Below, piece after piece: positions 23,415 to 32,830 of a DNA stretch of 53,546 nt. The notes below the pieces were generated by a model. That model was not told where the DNA came from. It saw only the letters and a list, made by a program, of their open reading frames with translations, and did no database searches. A program made the position numbers and the translations under genes. Within the stretch, counting starts at the first letter, position 1; the number at the start of each line of letters is the position of its first letter. The DNA is from an uncultured Dietzia sp. (GTDB lineage: Bacteria > Actinomycetota > Actinomycetes > Mycobacteriales > Mycobacteriaceae), in the NCBI RefSeq assembly GCF_937873725.1, contig NZ_CALMYY010000071.1, positions 1 to 53,546 on the forward strand. The letters run 5' to 3'.

Positions 23415-25715
23415 GTGACCACTCACGTCGACTCCACCACGCACGCCACCGACACCCCCGACCTCGCTCAGCCCTGGGCCGAGCTGGGGCTCAAGGAGGA
23501 CGAGTACGCCCGCATCCGGGAGATCCTGGGGCGGCGCCCCACGGACGCCGAGCTGGCCATGTACTCGGTCATGTGGTCGGAGCACTGCTCCTACAAGTCG
23601 TCCAAGGTGCACCTGCGCTACTTCGGCGAGACCACCACCGAGGAGATGCGCTCGACCATGCTCGCCGGCATCGGCGAGAACGCCGGTGTGGTGGACATCG
23701 GCGACGGCTGGGCCGTGACGTTCAAGGTGGAGTCGCACAACCACCCGTCGTACATCGAGCCGTACCAGGGCGCCGCGACCGGGGTCGGCGGGATCGTCCG
23801 CGACATCATGGCGATGGGCGCGCGCCCGGTGGCCGTCATGGACCAGCTGCGCTTCGGCCCGGCGGACGCCGACGACACGCACCGCGTGCTCCCCGGCGTC
23901 GTGGCCGGCGTGGGCGGGTACGGCAACTGCCTGGGACTGCCCAACCTCGGAGGCGAGACGGTCTTCGACGAGTCCTACGCGGCCAATCCGCTGGTCAACG
24001 CGCTGTGCGCGGGGGTGATGCGGGTCGAGGATCTGCACCTGGCGTTCGCCTCCGGCACCGGTAACCGCATCATCCTCTTCGGCGCCCGCACCGGCCTCGA
24101 CGGCATCGGTGGGGTCTCGGTGCTGGCCTCGGAGACGTTCGAGGAGGACGAGCACGGCGCTCCCGTCAAGCCCCGGAAACTCCCCAGCGTGCAGGTGGGC
24201 GATCCGTTCGCGGAGAAGGTGCTCATCGAGTGCTGCCTGGACCTCTACCGCGACAAGCTGGTCGTGGGTATCCAGGATCTGGGTGGGGCCGGTCTCGCGT
24301 GCGCGACCTCCGAGCTGGCCGCGGCCGGCGACGGCGGCATGCACATCGTCCTGGACAACGTGCCGCTGCGCGCCGAGGGCATGTCGGCCGCGGAGATCCT
24401 GTCGAGTGAGTCGCAGGAGCGCATGTGCGCGGTGGTGGCGCCGGAGAACGTCGACGCCTTCATGGAGGTGTGCCGCCGCTGGGATGTGCTGGCCACGGAC
24501 ATCGGCGAGGTCACCGACGGGGACCACCTCACGATCGAGTTCCGCGGCGAGACCGTGGTCGACGTCCCGCCGCGCACCGTCGCCCTCGACGGCCCGGTGT
24601 ACGAGCGCTTGGTCGAGCGCCCGGCCGACCAGGACGCGCTCCAGGCCGACACCGCGCGGGCGCTCGCCCGTCCCTCCACCGGCGACGAACTGCGCCGGAC
24701 CCTGCTCGACATGGTCTCCAGCCCCGCGCTGTGCTCGCGCAAGTTCATCACCGAGCAGTACGACCGCTACGTCCGCGGCAACACGGTCCTCGCGGAGAAC
24801 GCCGACGGCGGCGTCCTGCGGATCGACGAGGAGTCCGGCCGCGGCATCGCGCTGTCCACCGACGCCTCGGGCCGGTACACCCGGCTCGATCCGTACACGG
24901 GGGCCCGCCTCGCCCTGGCCGAGGCGTACCGCAACGTCGCCGTCACCGGCGCCACCCCGGTGGCCGTGACCAACTGCCTCAACTTCGGCTCGCCGGAGGA
25001 CCCGGGCGTGATGTGGCAGTTCCGCGAGGCCGTCCACGGCCTGGCCGACGGCTGCGCCGAGCTCGGCATCCCCGTCACCGGCGGCAACGTCTCCTTCTAC
25101 AACCAGACCGGCTCGACGCCGATCCTGCCGACCCCCGTCGTGGGCGTGCTCGGCGTGATCGACGACGTGGCCCGCCGCACCCCGACCGCGTTCGGGGACA
25201 CCCCGGGGGAGAGCGTCTACCTCCTCGGGGAGACCCGGGAGGAGCTCGACGGGTCGATCTGGGCGCAGGTCGCCCACGGCCACCTCGGGGGCATGCCCCC
25301 CACGGTCGACCTGGCCTGGGAGGCCACGCTCGCCCGGATCCTCACGACGTGCTCGAAGGACGGGCTGATCACCGGGGCCCACGACCTGTCCGAGGGCGGG
25401 CTCGCGCAGGCGCTCGTCGAGTCGCTGCTGGCCGGCGAGTGCGGCCTCCGCGTGGTGCTGCCCGAGGACGCGGATCCGTTCGTGTGGCTGTTCTCCGAGT
25501 CATCGGGCCGGGTGATCGTCTCGGTGCCCCGCGGCGAGGAGATCCGGTTCCAGCAGATGCTCACGGCGCAGGCCATCCCCCACACCCGCGTCGGCGTGAC
25601 CGACCCCGACTCGGGGACCTTCGAGGTCCAGGGCCGGTTCACCCTGACCACGGACGAGCTCCGCGCCGCGCACGAGGGCACGCTGCCCTCGCTGTTCGGT
25701 GTCGACCCGGTCTGA
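23415..25715 (+). CDS. purL: FGAM synthase large subunit PurL (small-type)
   Basis: ATP-dependent synthase subunit of 766 residues, the short PurL form that needs separate PurS and PurQ. Seen: [18 protein letters not shown] (conserved catalytic His), [37 protein letters not shown], the second half [11 protein letters not shown], and [16 protein letters not shown]. It converts FGAR, glutamine and ATP to FGAM with PurQ-derived ammonia. GTG 23415 is 7 bases after TAGACT (23402-23407), leaderless. It is separated from purSQ by four other genes, so balanced expression must come from separate promoters. Confidence 0.97.
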   Translation: MTTHVDSTTHATDTPDLAQPWAELGLKEDEYARIREILGRRPTDAELAMYSVMWSEHCSYKSSKVHLRYFGETTTEEMRSTMLAGIGENAGVVDIGDGWAVTFKVESHNHPSYIEPYQGAATGVGGIVRDIMAMGARPVAVMDQLRFGPADADDTHRVLPGVVAGVGGYGNCLGLPNLGGETVFDESYAANPLVNALCAGVMRVEDLHLAFASGTGNRIILFGARTGLDGIGGVSVLASETFEEDEHGAPVKPRKLPSVQVGDPFAEKVLIECCLDLYRDKLVVGIQDLGGAGLACATSELAAAGDGGMHIVLDNVPLRAEGMSAAEILSSESQERMCAVVAPENVDAFMEVCRRWDVLATDIGEVTDGDHLTIEFRGETVVDVPPRTVALDGPVYERLVERPADQDALQADTARALARPSTGDELRRTLLDMVSSPALCSRKFITEQYDRYVRGNTVLAENADGGVLRIDEESGRGIALSTDASGRYTRLDPYTGARLALAEAYRNVAVTGATPVAVTNCLNFGSPEDPGVMWQFREAVHGLADGCAELGIPVTGGNVSFYNQTGSTPILPTPVVGVLGVIDDVARRTPTAFGDTPGESVYLLGETREELDGSIWAQVAHGHLGGMPPTVDLAWEATLARILTTCSKDGLITGAHDLSEGGLAQALVESLLAGECGLRVVLPEDADPFVWLFSESSGRVIVSVPRGEEIRFQQMLTAQAIPHTRVGVTDPDSGTFEVQGRFTLTTDELRAAHEGTLPSLFGVDPV

Positions 25716-25756
25716 GCCGGGTCGGTCCGAGTCGGCGTCGGTAGACACGCGGCCTG

Positions 25757-26425
25757 ATGCGCGATCTCCGTAGGCGGGAACGGCTCCTCGCGGTGGTGCT
25801 GTCGGGCACCGCCGGGTTCGTCGACGCCGTCGGCTTCCTGGTGGTGGGCGGCTACTTCGTCTCGTTCATGAGCGGCAACTCCACGCGCATGGTGGTCGGG
25901 CTGGCGGAGGGCGACTACGGGGGCGCGGCCATCGCCGCCGTCGTCCTGGTCTCGTTCTTCCTGGGCGCGGTCGCCGGGGCGCTGGTCACCCGGCGCGGCA
26001 ACCTCGACGACCGCCCGGCCGTCCTGGGCCTGGTCGCCTTCCTGCTGCTCGCGGGGCTCGCGCTGCACCAGCTCACCGCCGCCACGGTGGTCGGGGTGCC
26101 GGTGTCCATGACGGTGGTCGCGGCGTCGATGGGGGCCATGAACTCGGTCTTCCACACCGACGGCGAGGTCTCCCTGGGGGTGACCTACATGACCGGGGCG
26201 GTGGTCAAGTCCGCCCACCGCCTGGTGGACGCGCTGGCCGGCGGATCGTGGGCCCCGTATCGTCAGCAGGTCGCGCTGTGGGCCGCGCTCGCCCTGGGCG
26301 GTGTCCTGGGTGCGGTCCTCCAGGTGGGCCTCGGGGTGGCCGCGCTGGGGCTCGCGGCGGCCGTCGTGCTCGGCACACTGGTCACGACCGTCTGGCTGCG
26401 TCGCGGGGAGTACCGGACGTCCTGA
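25757..26425 (+). CDS. DUF1275 (YoaK-like) membrane protein
   Basis: 222 residues with six or seven hydrophobic segments. Family landmarks are GTAGFVDAVGFLVVGGYFVSFMSGNSTRM at the N terminus (a Gly-rich helix with SGNST) and MTGAVVKSAHRL in the middle. Function of the family is not established; some members are proposed small-molecule transporters. ATG 25757 is 9 bases after TAGACA, a looser leaderless-like arrangement. Convergent with the next gene, ending only 9 bases from it, with no hairpin between. Confidence 0.8.
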   Translation: MRDLRRRERLLAVVLSGTAGFVDAVGFLVVGGYFVSFMSGNSTRMVVGLAEGDYGGAAIAAVVLVSFFLGAVAGALVTRRGNLDDRPAVLGLVAFLLLAGLALHQLTAATVVGVPVSMTVVAASMGAMNSVFHTDGEVSLGVTYMTGAVVKSAHRLVDALAGGSWAPYRQQVALWAALALGGVLGAVLQVGLGVAALGLAAAVVLGTLVTTVWLRRGEYRTS

Positions 26426-26434
26426 CGGCAGGGG

Positions 26435-27571
26435 TCAGCCTCGTCGTCGTGCCTCGAGGTAGGCCTCGCGCGCGGCGAGGCTCCGGACCACCTGGTCGAT
26501 CATGGGTCGGACGAACCGCTCCCGGTGCGCGGCGTCCGACGACGCCGACGCGGCCAGGTTGAGGGCGGAGAACGCGGCGAGCGCCAGCGCCACGCGCAGG
26601 AGGGTGACGCTGACCGGGACGGTCGCCAGCAGCCCGTCCAGGTCCTCGGTGGGCCGGAGCGTCCAGCGGGTCTCGGTGGCCTCCGGGATGGCGATCCAGC
26701 CGAGGAACAGGAAGAACAGGAACACGAAGCCGGCGAACAGCACCACCTGGATCAGCGTGGCCACCACCGGGACCAGCACGATGTTGATCCGCTCGGAGAC
26801 CCGCAGCTCGTGGTCCGGATACCGGCCCTCGAGCTCGGTGCGGAGGTCGTCCATGGTGGTGATCGCCACGAGCAGCACGGTGAGGGCGCCCATGATGCCC
26901 AACACCGCGACCGTGCGCGGCCAGGACAGCGCGACCATCACCTGCCAGATCTCGGCGTTGAAGAACAGGAACAGCACGGCCAGCATGAGGACCGGCAGCA
27001 CCCGCGCCACCATGTGTCCCATGCCGCCCAGTTCACGCGCCACCCGCCCCGCGGCCCACCGCACCAGCGAGCCCGCGCCGAGGTAGGTGCCCACCAGGAC
27101 CACCGTGAGGGCGAGGGTGGTGGTGAGGAGTGAGGGGCCGTCCCGGGAGCCGAAGGTGGCGGGCCCGACGACGAGGAGGGCGATCGCCGCGGCGAGGCCG
27201 ATGAGGGCTCCGTACGCCCGGTGGACACGGGCCACGAGCCGCGCCACCAGCCAACCGCACAGCGGCGCGGCCGCGAACAGGCACAGGGCCACGACCAGTA
27301 GGAGCACGATCGGATCGCTCGCGGCGATGAGGTCCCATTCGGGGGAGTCCGGACCGACCCGCTCGAGCAGGGCCACCGCGTAGTCGTTCGACCGGTCGAG
27401 GAAGGAGAGCCCGGTCGCGGCCACGGCGAGCCCCGCGCTGACGCCCGCGGAGTGCCGGAGGACCCCGCGCAGCCGGGTGGAGGGGACGATCATCAGGGGC
27501 AGACCCAGGGAGCGCAGGTACGCCTCGTGGGCGCGGCGGCTGCTCGCCGGGGTCGGGTCGGGCGTGGGCAC
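26435..27571 (-). CDS. Multi-pass membrane protein of unknown function (378 aa)
   Basis: Hydrophobicity suggests about eight transmembrane segments: LAVAATGLSF, VLLLVVALCLFAAAPL, ALIGLAAAIALLVVG, LALTVVLVGTYLGAG, VLPVLMLAVLFLFF, TVAVLGIMGALTVLLVA, VLFAGFVFLFFLFLGW and SVTLLRVALALAAF. A cytosolic loop (DDLRTELEGRYPDHELRVSERIN) and a basic C-terminal tail (AAREAYLEARRRG) are visible. No family I can name. The reading frame stays open far upstream through the neighbouring genes, which is a high-GC artefact. GTG 27571 is 6 bases after GAGAAT (27583-27578) and 60 bases from the divergent leaderless gene at 27632, so I take that start. Confidence 0.7.
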   Translation of the reverse strand: MPTPDPTPASSRRAHEAYLRSLGLPLMIVPSTRLRGVLRHSAGVSAGLAVAATGLSFLDRSNDYAVALLERVGPDSPEWDLIAASDPIVLLLVVALCLFAAAPLCGWLVARLVARVHRAYGALIGLAAAIALLVVGPATFGSRDGPSLLTTTLALTVVLVGTYLGAGSLVRWAAGRVARELGGMGHMVARVLPVLMLAVLFLFFNAEIWQVMVALSWPRTVAVLGIMGALTVLLVAITTMDDLRTELEGRYPDHELRVSERINIVLVPVVATLIQVVLFAGFVFLFFLFLGWIAIPEATETRWTLRPTEDLDGLLATVPVSVTLLRVALALAAFSALNLAASASSDAAHRERFVRPMIDQVVRSLAAREAYLEARRRG

Positions 27572-27631
27572 GGGGCCATTCTCGCAGCCAACGCCGCCCG
27601 GGCGGTCGGGACGGCCGACTATCGTCGACGC

Positions 27632-29134
27632 ATGTCCACCAGTGCGCGAGCGGAGCCGGCCCCCGCGGCGGATCCGACCCTCCCGGCGTCGCCGCCCGTC
27701 TACGCCAGTCCCCCCGGCAAGGTGCGGGACGACGACGTCCGGCGACCCCTGCCCGGCCTCGTCGTGGACACCGTCTTCTTCGCGCTGGCCACCCTCGCCG
27801 CCGGGTGGCTGGGGTTCCGGCTGCTGGACGAGGTGTGGCGTCACTCCTGGTGGCACTCGTTCCTGCTGGTCCCGTTCTGGGCCCTGGTCGCCTACCTGGT
27901 CCTGCCGCGACTGCAGACGCTCCTCACGTCGATCTACGTGCCGGGGTACTTCATCGCCCGGACCCGGACCTCGGACGGGCTCCTGGGGGATCCGGTCAAC
28001 CTCGCCGTCGACGGCACCGCGCGTCAGATCCACGAGGCCATGACCGCGTGTGGTTGGGTGCTCGCCGACGACATCACGGCCCGGTCCTCGTGGGGCATCA
28101 TCACGTCCTCGGTGTTCCGGCGGTCGTACCCGTCCGCCCCGGTGAGCCCGCTGCGGTTGTTCGGCCGCCGGCAGTGCCTGGCCTACCAGCAGGAGGTGGA
28201 GGGCAACGCCGCGCAGCGGCACCACGTCCGCTTCTGGCGGTGCCCGGACGGCTGGCTCCTGCCCGGCGGCCACCGGGTGCAGTGGCTCGGCGCGGGCACG
28301 TACGACCGGTCCGTGGGGCTCTCGCTGTTCACCCTCCAGGTCACCCACAAGATCGACGCGGACATCGACGTCGAGCGCGACTACATCGTTGACTCGATCC
28401 GGTACCACGTCCCCGGCGCGGGGGTCCGGGTGCTGGAGAACTTCTCGACCGGTTACCACGCCCGCAACGGCGGCGGCGACGCGATCCGCACCGACGGCGA
28501 CCTGCCCGTGGTGGACCTGCGAGCAATCCCCGTGTCGGAGGCGGCGGCGGCCGACCTGCCGTTCGGGGTGGTGCGGGCGGCGCGGGGCTATGACGACCCC
28601 CAGGCCGAGGGCGGGGTGGCCACGGGGGATGCGGACCGCCCGGCCGACGACGTCGCCCCCGAACCGGGCCACCTCCCGCGCCCGGCCGCCCTCGTGGCGG
28701 GGTGCGCCCTCGTCGCGGGCACCGTGCTCGTGCTGCTGGTCATGGCGCTGCGCGACATCGTCGGCTCCCGGAGCATGGAGGAGTTCGCCGGCCTCGACCG
28801 GTCCGAGGTGGTTCCGGTGATCCTGCTGCTGGCGGTGTTCATCGGCGCGACCTACGGGGTGATGGGCGTGCTGGCCCTGCTCACGTATCGCGGCTACGCC
28901 AAACCGCGCGTGTGGCTGCTGGCGTCGACGGTGGTGAGCATGGTCTCGACCGAGTCCGGCCGGGTCACCACGGACGCCGGGCTGGGGACCGTTCTCGGCG
29001 GGTACCTGGTCATGGCGGTCAACGTCCTCATCCTGCTGCTGTTCACGACCCCGGCCACCCGGACGTGGAGCCGCCGGACCGCCCAGGAGCGTCAGCGGGC
29101 GCGGCGGGCGCGGCGCCTCGAGGCGCGGGCGTGA
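27632..29134 (+). CDS. LssY C-terminal-domain membrane protein
   Basis: 500 residues. Two N-terminal transmembrane segments (about 45-62 and 73-92), then an LssY-C-like domain (about 105-270) with [24 protein letters not shown], an ADDITARSS motif and the [14 protein letters not shown] strand, then two or three further membrane helices. In LssY and PAP2-linked proteins this domain is of unknown biochemical role and often accompanies lipid phosphatases. ATG 27632 lies 6 bases after TATCGT (27620-27625). The stop overlaps the GTG of the SCP-like gene (GTGA at 29131), so the two are coupled. Confidence 0.75.
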   Translation: MSTSARAEPAPAADPTLPASPPVYASPPGKVRDDDVRRPLPGLVVDTVFFALATLAAGWLGFRLLDEVWRHSWWHSFLLVPFWALVAYLVLPRLQTLLTSIYVPGYFIARTRTSDGLLGDPVNLAVDGTARQIHEAMTACGWVLADDITARSSWGIITSSVFRRSYPSAPVSPLRLFGRRQCLAYQQEVEGNAAQRHHVRFWRCPDGWLLPGGHRVQWLGAGTYDRSVGLSLFTLQVTHKIDADIDVERDYIVDSIRYHVPGAGVRVLENFSTGYHARNGGGDAIRTDGDLPVVDLRAIPVSEAAAADLPFGVVRAARGYDDPQAEGGVATGDADRPADDVAPEPGHLPRPAALVAGCALVAGTVLVLLVMALRDIVGSRSMEEFAGLDRSEVVPVILLLAVFIGATYGVMGVLALLTYRGYAKPRVWLLASTVVSMVSTESGRVTTDAGLGTVLGGYLVMAVNVLILLLFTTPATRTWSRRTAQERQRARRARRLEARA

Positions 29135-29514
29135 GCCGCGTCCCCGACGCGGCGGAGGTCCGTGCGGCCGTCGCGGCGGTGACGTCCTGGCTCGACGACG
29201 ACGAGGCGCCCACCCCCGGGCGGTCGGCACTGGCGGGGGCGGTCCGGGCGACCACCGGCGTCCTGTCGGCGGAACTGCCGGGTCGCGCGGTGGAGGTCCG
29301 CGTGCCCCCCTTCGCGGCCGTCCAGTGCATCGAGGGGCCACGACACACGCGGGGAACCCCTCCCAACGTCGTCGAGACCGACCCGCGGACCTGGCTGCGG
29401 CTCGCGACCGGGCGGATGAGCTGGGAGTCCGCGATCGCCGGCGGCAGGGTCCGGGCGTCGGGGACCCGCGCGGCGGAGGTGGCGTCGGGCCTGCCGGTCG
29501 TGCGGCCGGGGTGA
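29131..29514 (+). CDS. Sterol-carrier-protein-like protein (127 aa)
   Basis: Matches the small actinobacterial SCP-like proteins found directly upstream of purF (Rv0807 in M. tuberculosis, from memory). Seen: the central [57 protein letters not shown] (the SCP2-type 'W..L..G...W..A...G.v..sG' pattern) and a short C-terminal helix. Likely binds a hydrophobic ligand in the cytosol. GTG 29131 overlaps the upstream stop. Confidence 0.8.
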   Translation: MSRVPDAAEVRAAVAAVTSWLDDDEAPTPGRSALAGAVRATTGVLSAELPGRAVEVRVPPFAAVQCIEGPRHTRGTPPNVVETDPRTWLRLATGRMSWESAIAGGRVRASGTRAAEVASGLPVVRPG

Positions 29515-29602
29515 GCCCCTCGGCGGCGCCCGCGTCGGTGCCCCGGCCCGGCAGGGGGAGTGGGCGGGGACACGGGAGTGGGGTGGCGAGGGCGGGGGAA
29601 CG

Positions 29603-29642
29603 TACACTCGGGGAGCACCGCCGGGGTCCGTCCGGGCGGACC
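29603..29642 (+). promoter_or_regulatory. purF promoter and leader hairpin
   Basis: TACACT (29603-29608) is the probable -10. The roughly 40-base leader holds the hairpin GGTCCG-tccggg-CGGACC (29625-29642), 3 bases before the GGAG ribosome site of purF. Confidence 0.5.
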
Positions 29643-29654
29643 GCCGGAGAATCC

Positions 29655-31304
29655 ATGAGGGAGCACCAGCAGGTGGAGAGCACGTCATCACGTCCGGCCA
29701 CGTCCGGATCCCTCCGCCGCACCGGTGGCCGCGTCAACGTGGGGCTGGGCCTGCCGGACCCGTCCGAGCCCGGCCCTGCCGGCCTGCCGGTCGACGCCGA
29801 GCGGATCGGCCCGGTCGAGGAATGCGGCGTCTTCGGCGTCTGGGCCCCGGGCGAGGACGTCGCCAAGCTCACCTACTACGGGCTCTACGCGCTCCAGCAC
29901 CGCGGGCAGGAGGCCGCCGGGATCTCCGTCGCGGACGGCGAGCAGGTCCTGGTCTACAAGGACCTCGGCCTGGTCAGTCAGGTCTTCGACGAGAAGACGC
30001 TGGAGTCGATGAGCGGCCACGTCGCGCTCGGCCACTGCCGCTACTCCACGACCGGCGCCGCCTCCTGGGACAACGCGCAGCCGATGTTCCGCCCGACCCC
30101 GGACGGCGGGTCGGTCGTGCTCGGCCACAACGGCAACCTGGTCAACACCAAGGAGCTCAAGCGCCTCGCCACCGATCTGGGGATCCGCGGGTACAGCGAG
30201 GACAGCACCCACTCGGACTCCGACATCGTCTCCACCCTCCTCGCCCACGAGGCCGGCGACGGGGGCCTCGAGGAGGCGGCCGCCCGGCTGCTGCCCCGCC
30301 TGCGCGGCGCCTACTGCCTGACCTTCTCCGACGAGCACACGCTGTACGCGGCTCGCGACCCGCACGGGGTGCGCCCCCTCGCGCTGGGGCGGCTCGAGCG
30401 TGGCTGGGTGGTCTCGTCCGAGACCTCGGCCCTGGACATCGTCGGCGCGTCGTTCGTCCGTGACATCGAGCCCGGCGAGCTCATCGCGATCGATGCCGAT
30501 GGCGTCCGGTCCCGCAGGTTCGCCGAGGCGACCCCCAAGGCCTGCGTCTTCGAGTACGTGTACCTCGCGCGCCCCGACTCGGTGATCAACCAGCGGCTGG
30601 TCAACTCCGCCCGGGTGGAGATCGGCCGGCGGCTCGCCCGGGAGCACCCCGCCGACGGGGACCTGGTGATCCCGGTGCCGGAATCGGGCACCCCGGCGGC
30701 CGTCGGCTACGCCCAGGGCTCGGGCATCCCGTTCGCCCAGGGGCTGACCAAGAACGCCTACGTCGGCCGGACCTTCATCCAGCCCAGCCAGACCATCCGC
30801 CAGCTGGGTATCCGTCTCAAGCTCAACCCGCTCCGCGAGGTGATCCGGGGTCAGCGGCTCGTGGTGGTGGACGACTCGATCGTCCGGGGCAACACCCAGC
30901 GTGCCCTCATCAGGATGCTGCGCGAGGCGGGCGCCCTCGAGGGGCACGTCCGGATCGCGTCCCCGCCGGTGCGGTGGCCGTGCTTCTACGGCATCGACTT
31001 CGCCAGCCCCGCCGAGCTCATCGCCAACGGGGTGGACGCGACGGACGGGATGCTCGAGGGGGTGCGCAGGGCGATCGGGGCGGACAGCCTCGGGTACGTC
31101 TCGGTGGACGGGATGATCGAGGCGAGCGCGCAGCGTCGGGACGAGTTGTGCGTCGCGTGTTTCGACGGGCACTACCCCATCGCGCTGCCGGATGACTCGT
31201 CCATGAGCGCGGCCGTGCGGGCCCTGTCCGCCCAGGTCGACGGAGAGACCGCCGACCGGACCACGGTGACGAACCAGAACGTGGACGCCGTCCGCCGACC
31301 CTGA
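29655..31304 (+). CDS. purF: Amidophosphoribosyltransferase
   Basis: First committed step of purine synthesis: PRPP + glutamine gives phosphoribosylamine. 549 residues with a 56-residue N-terminal extension before the catalytic Cys57 (EECGVFGVW), which must be exposed by propeptide removal as in Bacillus-type enzymes. PRPP loop VVVDDSIVRGNT is at about 401-412. Cysteines in KACVFEYVY, WPCFYGIDF and CVACFDG match the [4Fe-4S] ligands of the Bacillus-type class. ATG 29655 has GGAG 5 bases upstream; GTG 29673 is an alternative. Regulation by leader hairpin is possible. purM follows after 39 bases. Confidence 0.96.
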   Translation: MREHQQVESTSSRPATSGSLRRTGGRVNVGLGLPDPSEPGPAGLPVDAERIGPVEECGVFGVWAPGEDVAKLTYYGLYALQHRGQEAAGISVADGEQVLVYKDLGLVSQVFDEKTLESMSGHVALGHCRYSTTGAASWDNAQPMFRPTPDGGSVVLGHNGNLVNTKELKRLATDLGIRGYSEDSTHSDSDIVSTLLAHEAGDGGLEEAAARLLPRLRGAYCLTFSDEHTLYAARDPHGVRPLALGRLERGWVVSSETSALDIVGASFVRDIEPGELIAIDADGVRSRRFAEATPKACVFEYVYLARPDSVINQRLVNSARVEIGRRLAREHPADGDLVIPVPESGTPAAVGYAQGSGIPFAQGLTKNAYVGRTFIQPSQTIRQLGIRLKLNPLREVIRGQRLVVVDDSIVRGNTQRALIRMLREAGALEGHVRIASPPVRWPCFYGIDFASPAELIANGVDATDGMLEGVRRAIGADSLGYVSVDGMIEASAQRRDELCVACFDGHYPIALPDDSSMSAAVRALSAQVDGETADRTTVTNQNVDAVRRP

Positions 31305-31343
31305 CCTGGCGCCCGGCCACGGGCACCGATGAGGAGAACCAAG

Positions 31344-32429
31344 ATGACCGACAACTCACACCTCGGCCCCGGCGCCTCGTACGCCGCCGCCGGCGTCGAC
31401 ATCGACGCGGGCGAGCGCGCCGTGGAGCTGTTCGCGCCGCACGCCAAGCGCGCGACCCGGCCGGAGGTGATGGGCGGTCTCGGAGGGTTCGCCGGGCTCT
31501 TCTCCCTGAAGAACACCTACCGTCAACCCCTCCTCGCCTCGTCCACGGACGGCGTCGGCACCAAGATCGCCGTCGCGCAGGCGATGGACGTCCACAACAC
31601 CGTCGGCATCGACCTCGTGGCGATGGTGGTCGACGACCTGGTGGTGTGCGGAGCCGAGCCGCTGTTCCTCCAGGACTACATCGCGATCGGCAAGGTCGTC
31701 CCCGAGCACGTGGCGGGCATCGTCGAGGGCATCGCCGAGGGTTGCGTCCGCGCGGGCTGCGCGCTGCTGGGCGGGGAGACCGCCGAGCACCCCGGCCTCA
31801 TGGCGCCGGGGGAGTACGACATCTCGGCCACCGGCGTGGGCATCGTCGAGGCCGACGAGGTCCTCCAGGCGGACAACGTCCGCCCCGGTGACGTGATCGT
31901 CGGCATGGCCTCCTCGGGCCTGCACTCGAACGGCTACTCGCTGGCCCGCCACGTGCTGCTCGAGCTGGCCCGCCTCCCGCTCGAGGGCCACGTCGAGGAG
32001 TTCGGCCGGACCCTCGGCGAGGAGCTGCTCGAGCCCACCCGAATCTATGCCCTCGACTGCCTCAGCCTGATCGCCGAGACCGACGTCCGCGTGTTCAGCC
32101 ACGTCACCGGTGGCGGGCTGGCGGAGAACCTCGCGCGGGTCATGCCCCGGGGCCTGGTCGCCCGGCTGGACCGCGGCCGGTGGCCCGTGCCCGCCGTCTT
32201 CGGCACGATCGCCCACCACGGCCGCGTCGAGCAGGCCGAGATGGAGCGCACGTTCAACATGGGCGTCGGCATGATCGCGGTCCTCCCCGCCGCGGACGTG
32301 GACCGCGCGCAGGCCGTCCTCACGGCCCGGCACGTGGACAACTGGGTGATCGGGCACGTGGAGAAGGCCGGCGAGGAGCCCGCCGACGCCCCGCGCGTCG
32401 TCCTGGAGGGATCGCACGCCCGGTTCTGA
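31344..32429 (+). CDS. purM: AIR synthetase (phosphoribosylformylglycinamidine cyclo-ligase)
   Basis: Closes the imidazole ring: FGAM + ATP gives AIR. 361 residues. Seen: SYAAAGVDIDAGERAV, LLASSTDGVGTKIAVA (ATP-binding loop, about 64-79), HNTVGIDLVAMVVDDLVVCGAEPLFLQDYIA, GGETAEHPG and HVTGGGLAENLARVMP. ATG 31344 has GAGGAG 7 bases upstream; no promoter is seen in the 39-base gap, so it is co-transcribed with purF. An ATG 15 bases upstream overlaps the ribosome site and is rejected. A strong terminator follows. Confidence 0.97.
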   Translation: MTDNSHLGPGASYAAAGVDIDAGERAVELFAPHAKRATRPEVMGGLGGFAGLFSLKNTYRQPLLASSTDGVGTKIAVAQAMDVHNTVGIDLVAMVVDDLVVCGAEPLFLQDYIAIGKVVPEHVAGIVEGIAEGCVRAGCALLGGETAEHPGLMAPGEYDISATGVGIVEADEVLQADNVRPGDVIVGMASSGLHSNGYSLARHVLLELARLPLEGHVEEFGRTLGEELLEPTRIYALDCLSLIAETDVRVFSHVTGGGLAENLARVMPRGLVARLDRGRWPVPAVFGTIAHHGRVEQAEMERTFNMGVGMIAVLPAADVDRAQAVLTARHVDNWVIGHVEKAGEEPADAPRVVLEGSHARF

Positions 32430-32443
32430 GAGACACCCGATAC

Positions 32444-32486
32444 GCACGTGGGCCGGGCATCCACCGAGGATGCCCGGCCCACGTGC
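32444..32486. terminator. Strong bidirectional terminator after purM
   Basis: Perfect 18-bp stem (32444-32461 with 32469-32486) and a 7-base loop, 14 bases after purM and 22 bases after the end of the convergent DUF3073 gene. Confidence 0.85.
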
Positions 32487-32508
32487 ATGGTGCGGCGGGG
32501 AGTGCGGG

Positions 32509-32697
32509 TCAGTACCTGCTGTCGCCCTCGGACCACGGCCCGTAGGGGTCGTCGTCCTCCTCGGCGGTGAGCCGCGTGGTGGGCGCCCCACCGCCCGACA
32601 ACTCCGCCTGGAGACGTTCTAGGTCCGTCTGCGGAGCGTTGTACTTGAGTTCGCGAGCGACCTTGGTCTGCTTCGCCTTCGCGCGGCCTCGGCCCAT
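32509..32697 (-). CDS. DUF3073 small protein (62 aa)
   Basis: Matches the short actinobacterial DUF3073 family: MGRGRAKAKQTKVARELKY at the N terminus (strongly basic), then NAPQTDLERLQAEL, and an acidic C-terminal half (EEDDDPYGPW). M. tuberculosis has the homologue in the same place after purM (Rv0810c, from memory). Basic head plus acidic tail suggests nucleic-acid or ribosome association, unproven. A GGGGG-type ribosome site precedes ATG 32697. Confidence 0.9.
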   Translation of the reverse strand: MGRGRAKAKQTKVARELKYNAPQTDLERLQAELSGGGAPTTRLTAEEDDDPYGPWSEGDSRY

Positions 32698-32830
32698 TGA
32701 CCTGACCCCCTCGGAAACGGTGCTGGGCCACCTCGGGGGTGCCCATCAAATGTGAGTATCTGCCTGAGCACAGGATAGCGTGCCCGGCGCGGAATGTCCG
32801 CCCGGGTGCCGTGGGTACCGTCTCCGCAGG

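Noticed and set aside
29603..29654. Purine or PRPP riboswitch upstream of purF
   Set aside because: The leader is only about 40 bases with one hairpin, too short and unlike the known aptamers.
26435..29872. A 1145-codon minus-strand protein
   Set aside because: Only the last third is a coherent membrane protein. The upstream part is antisense to the LssY-like and SCP-like genes and the purF start. Start set at 27571.
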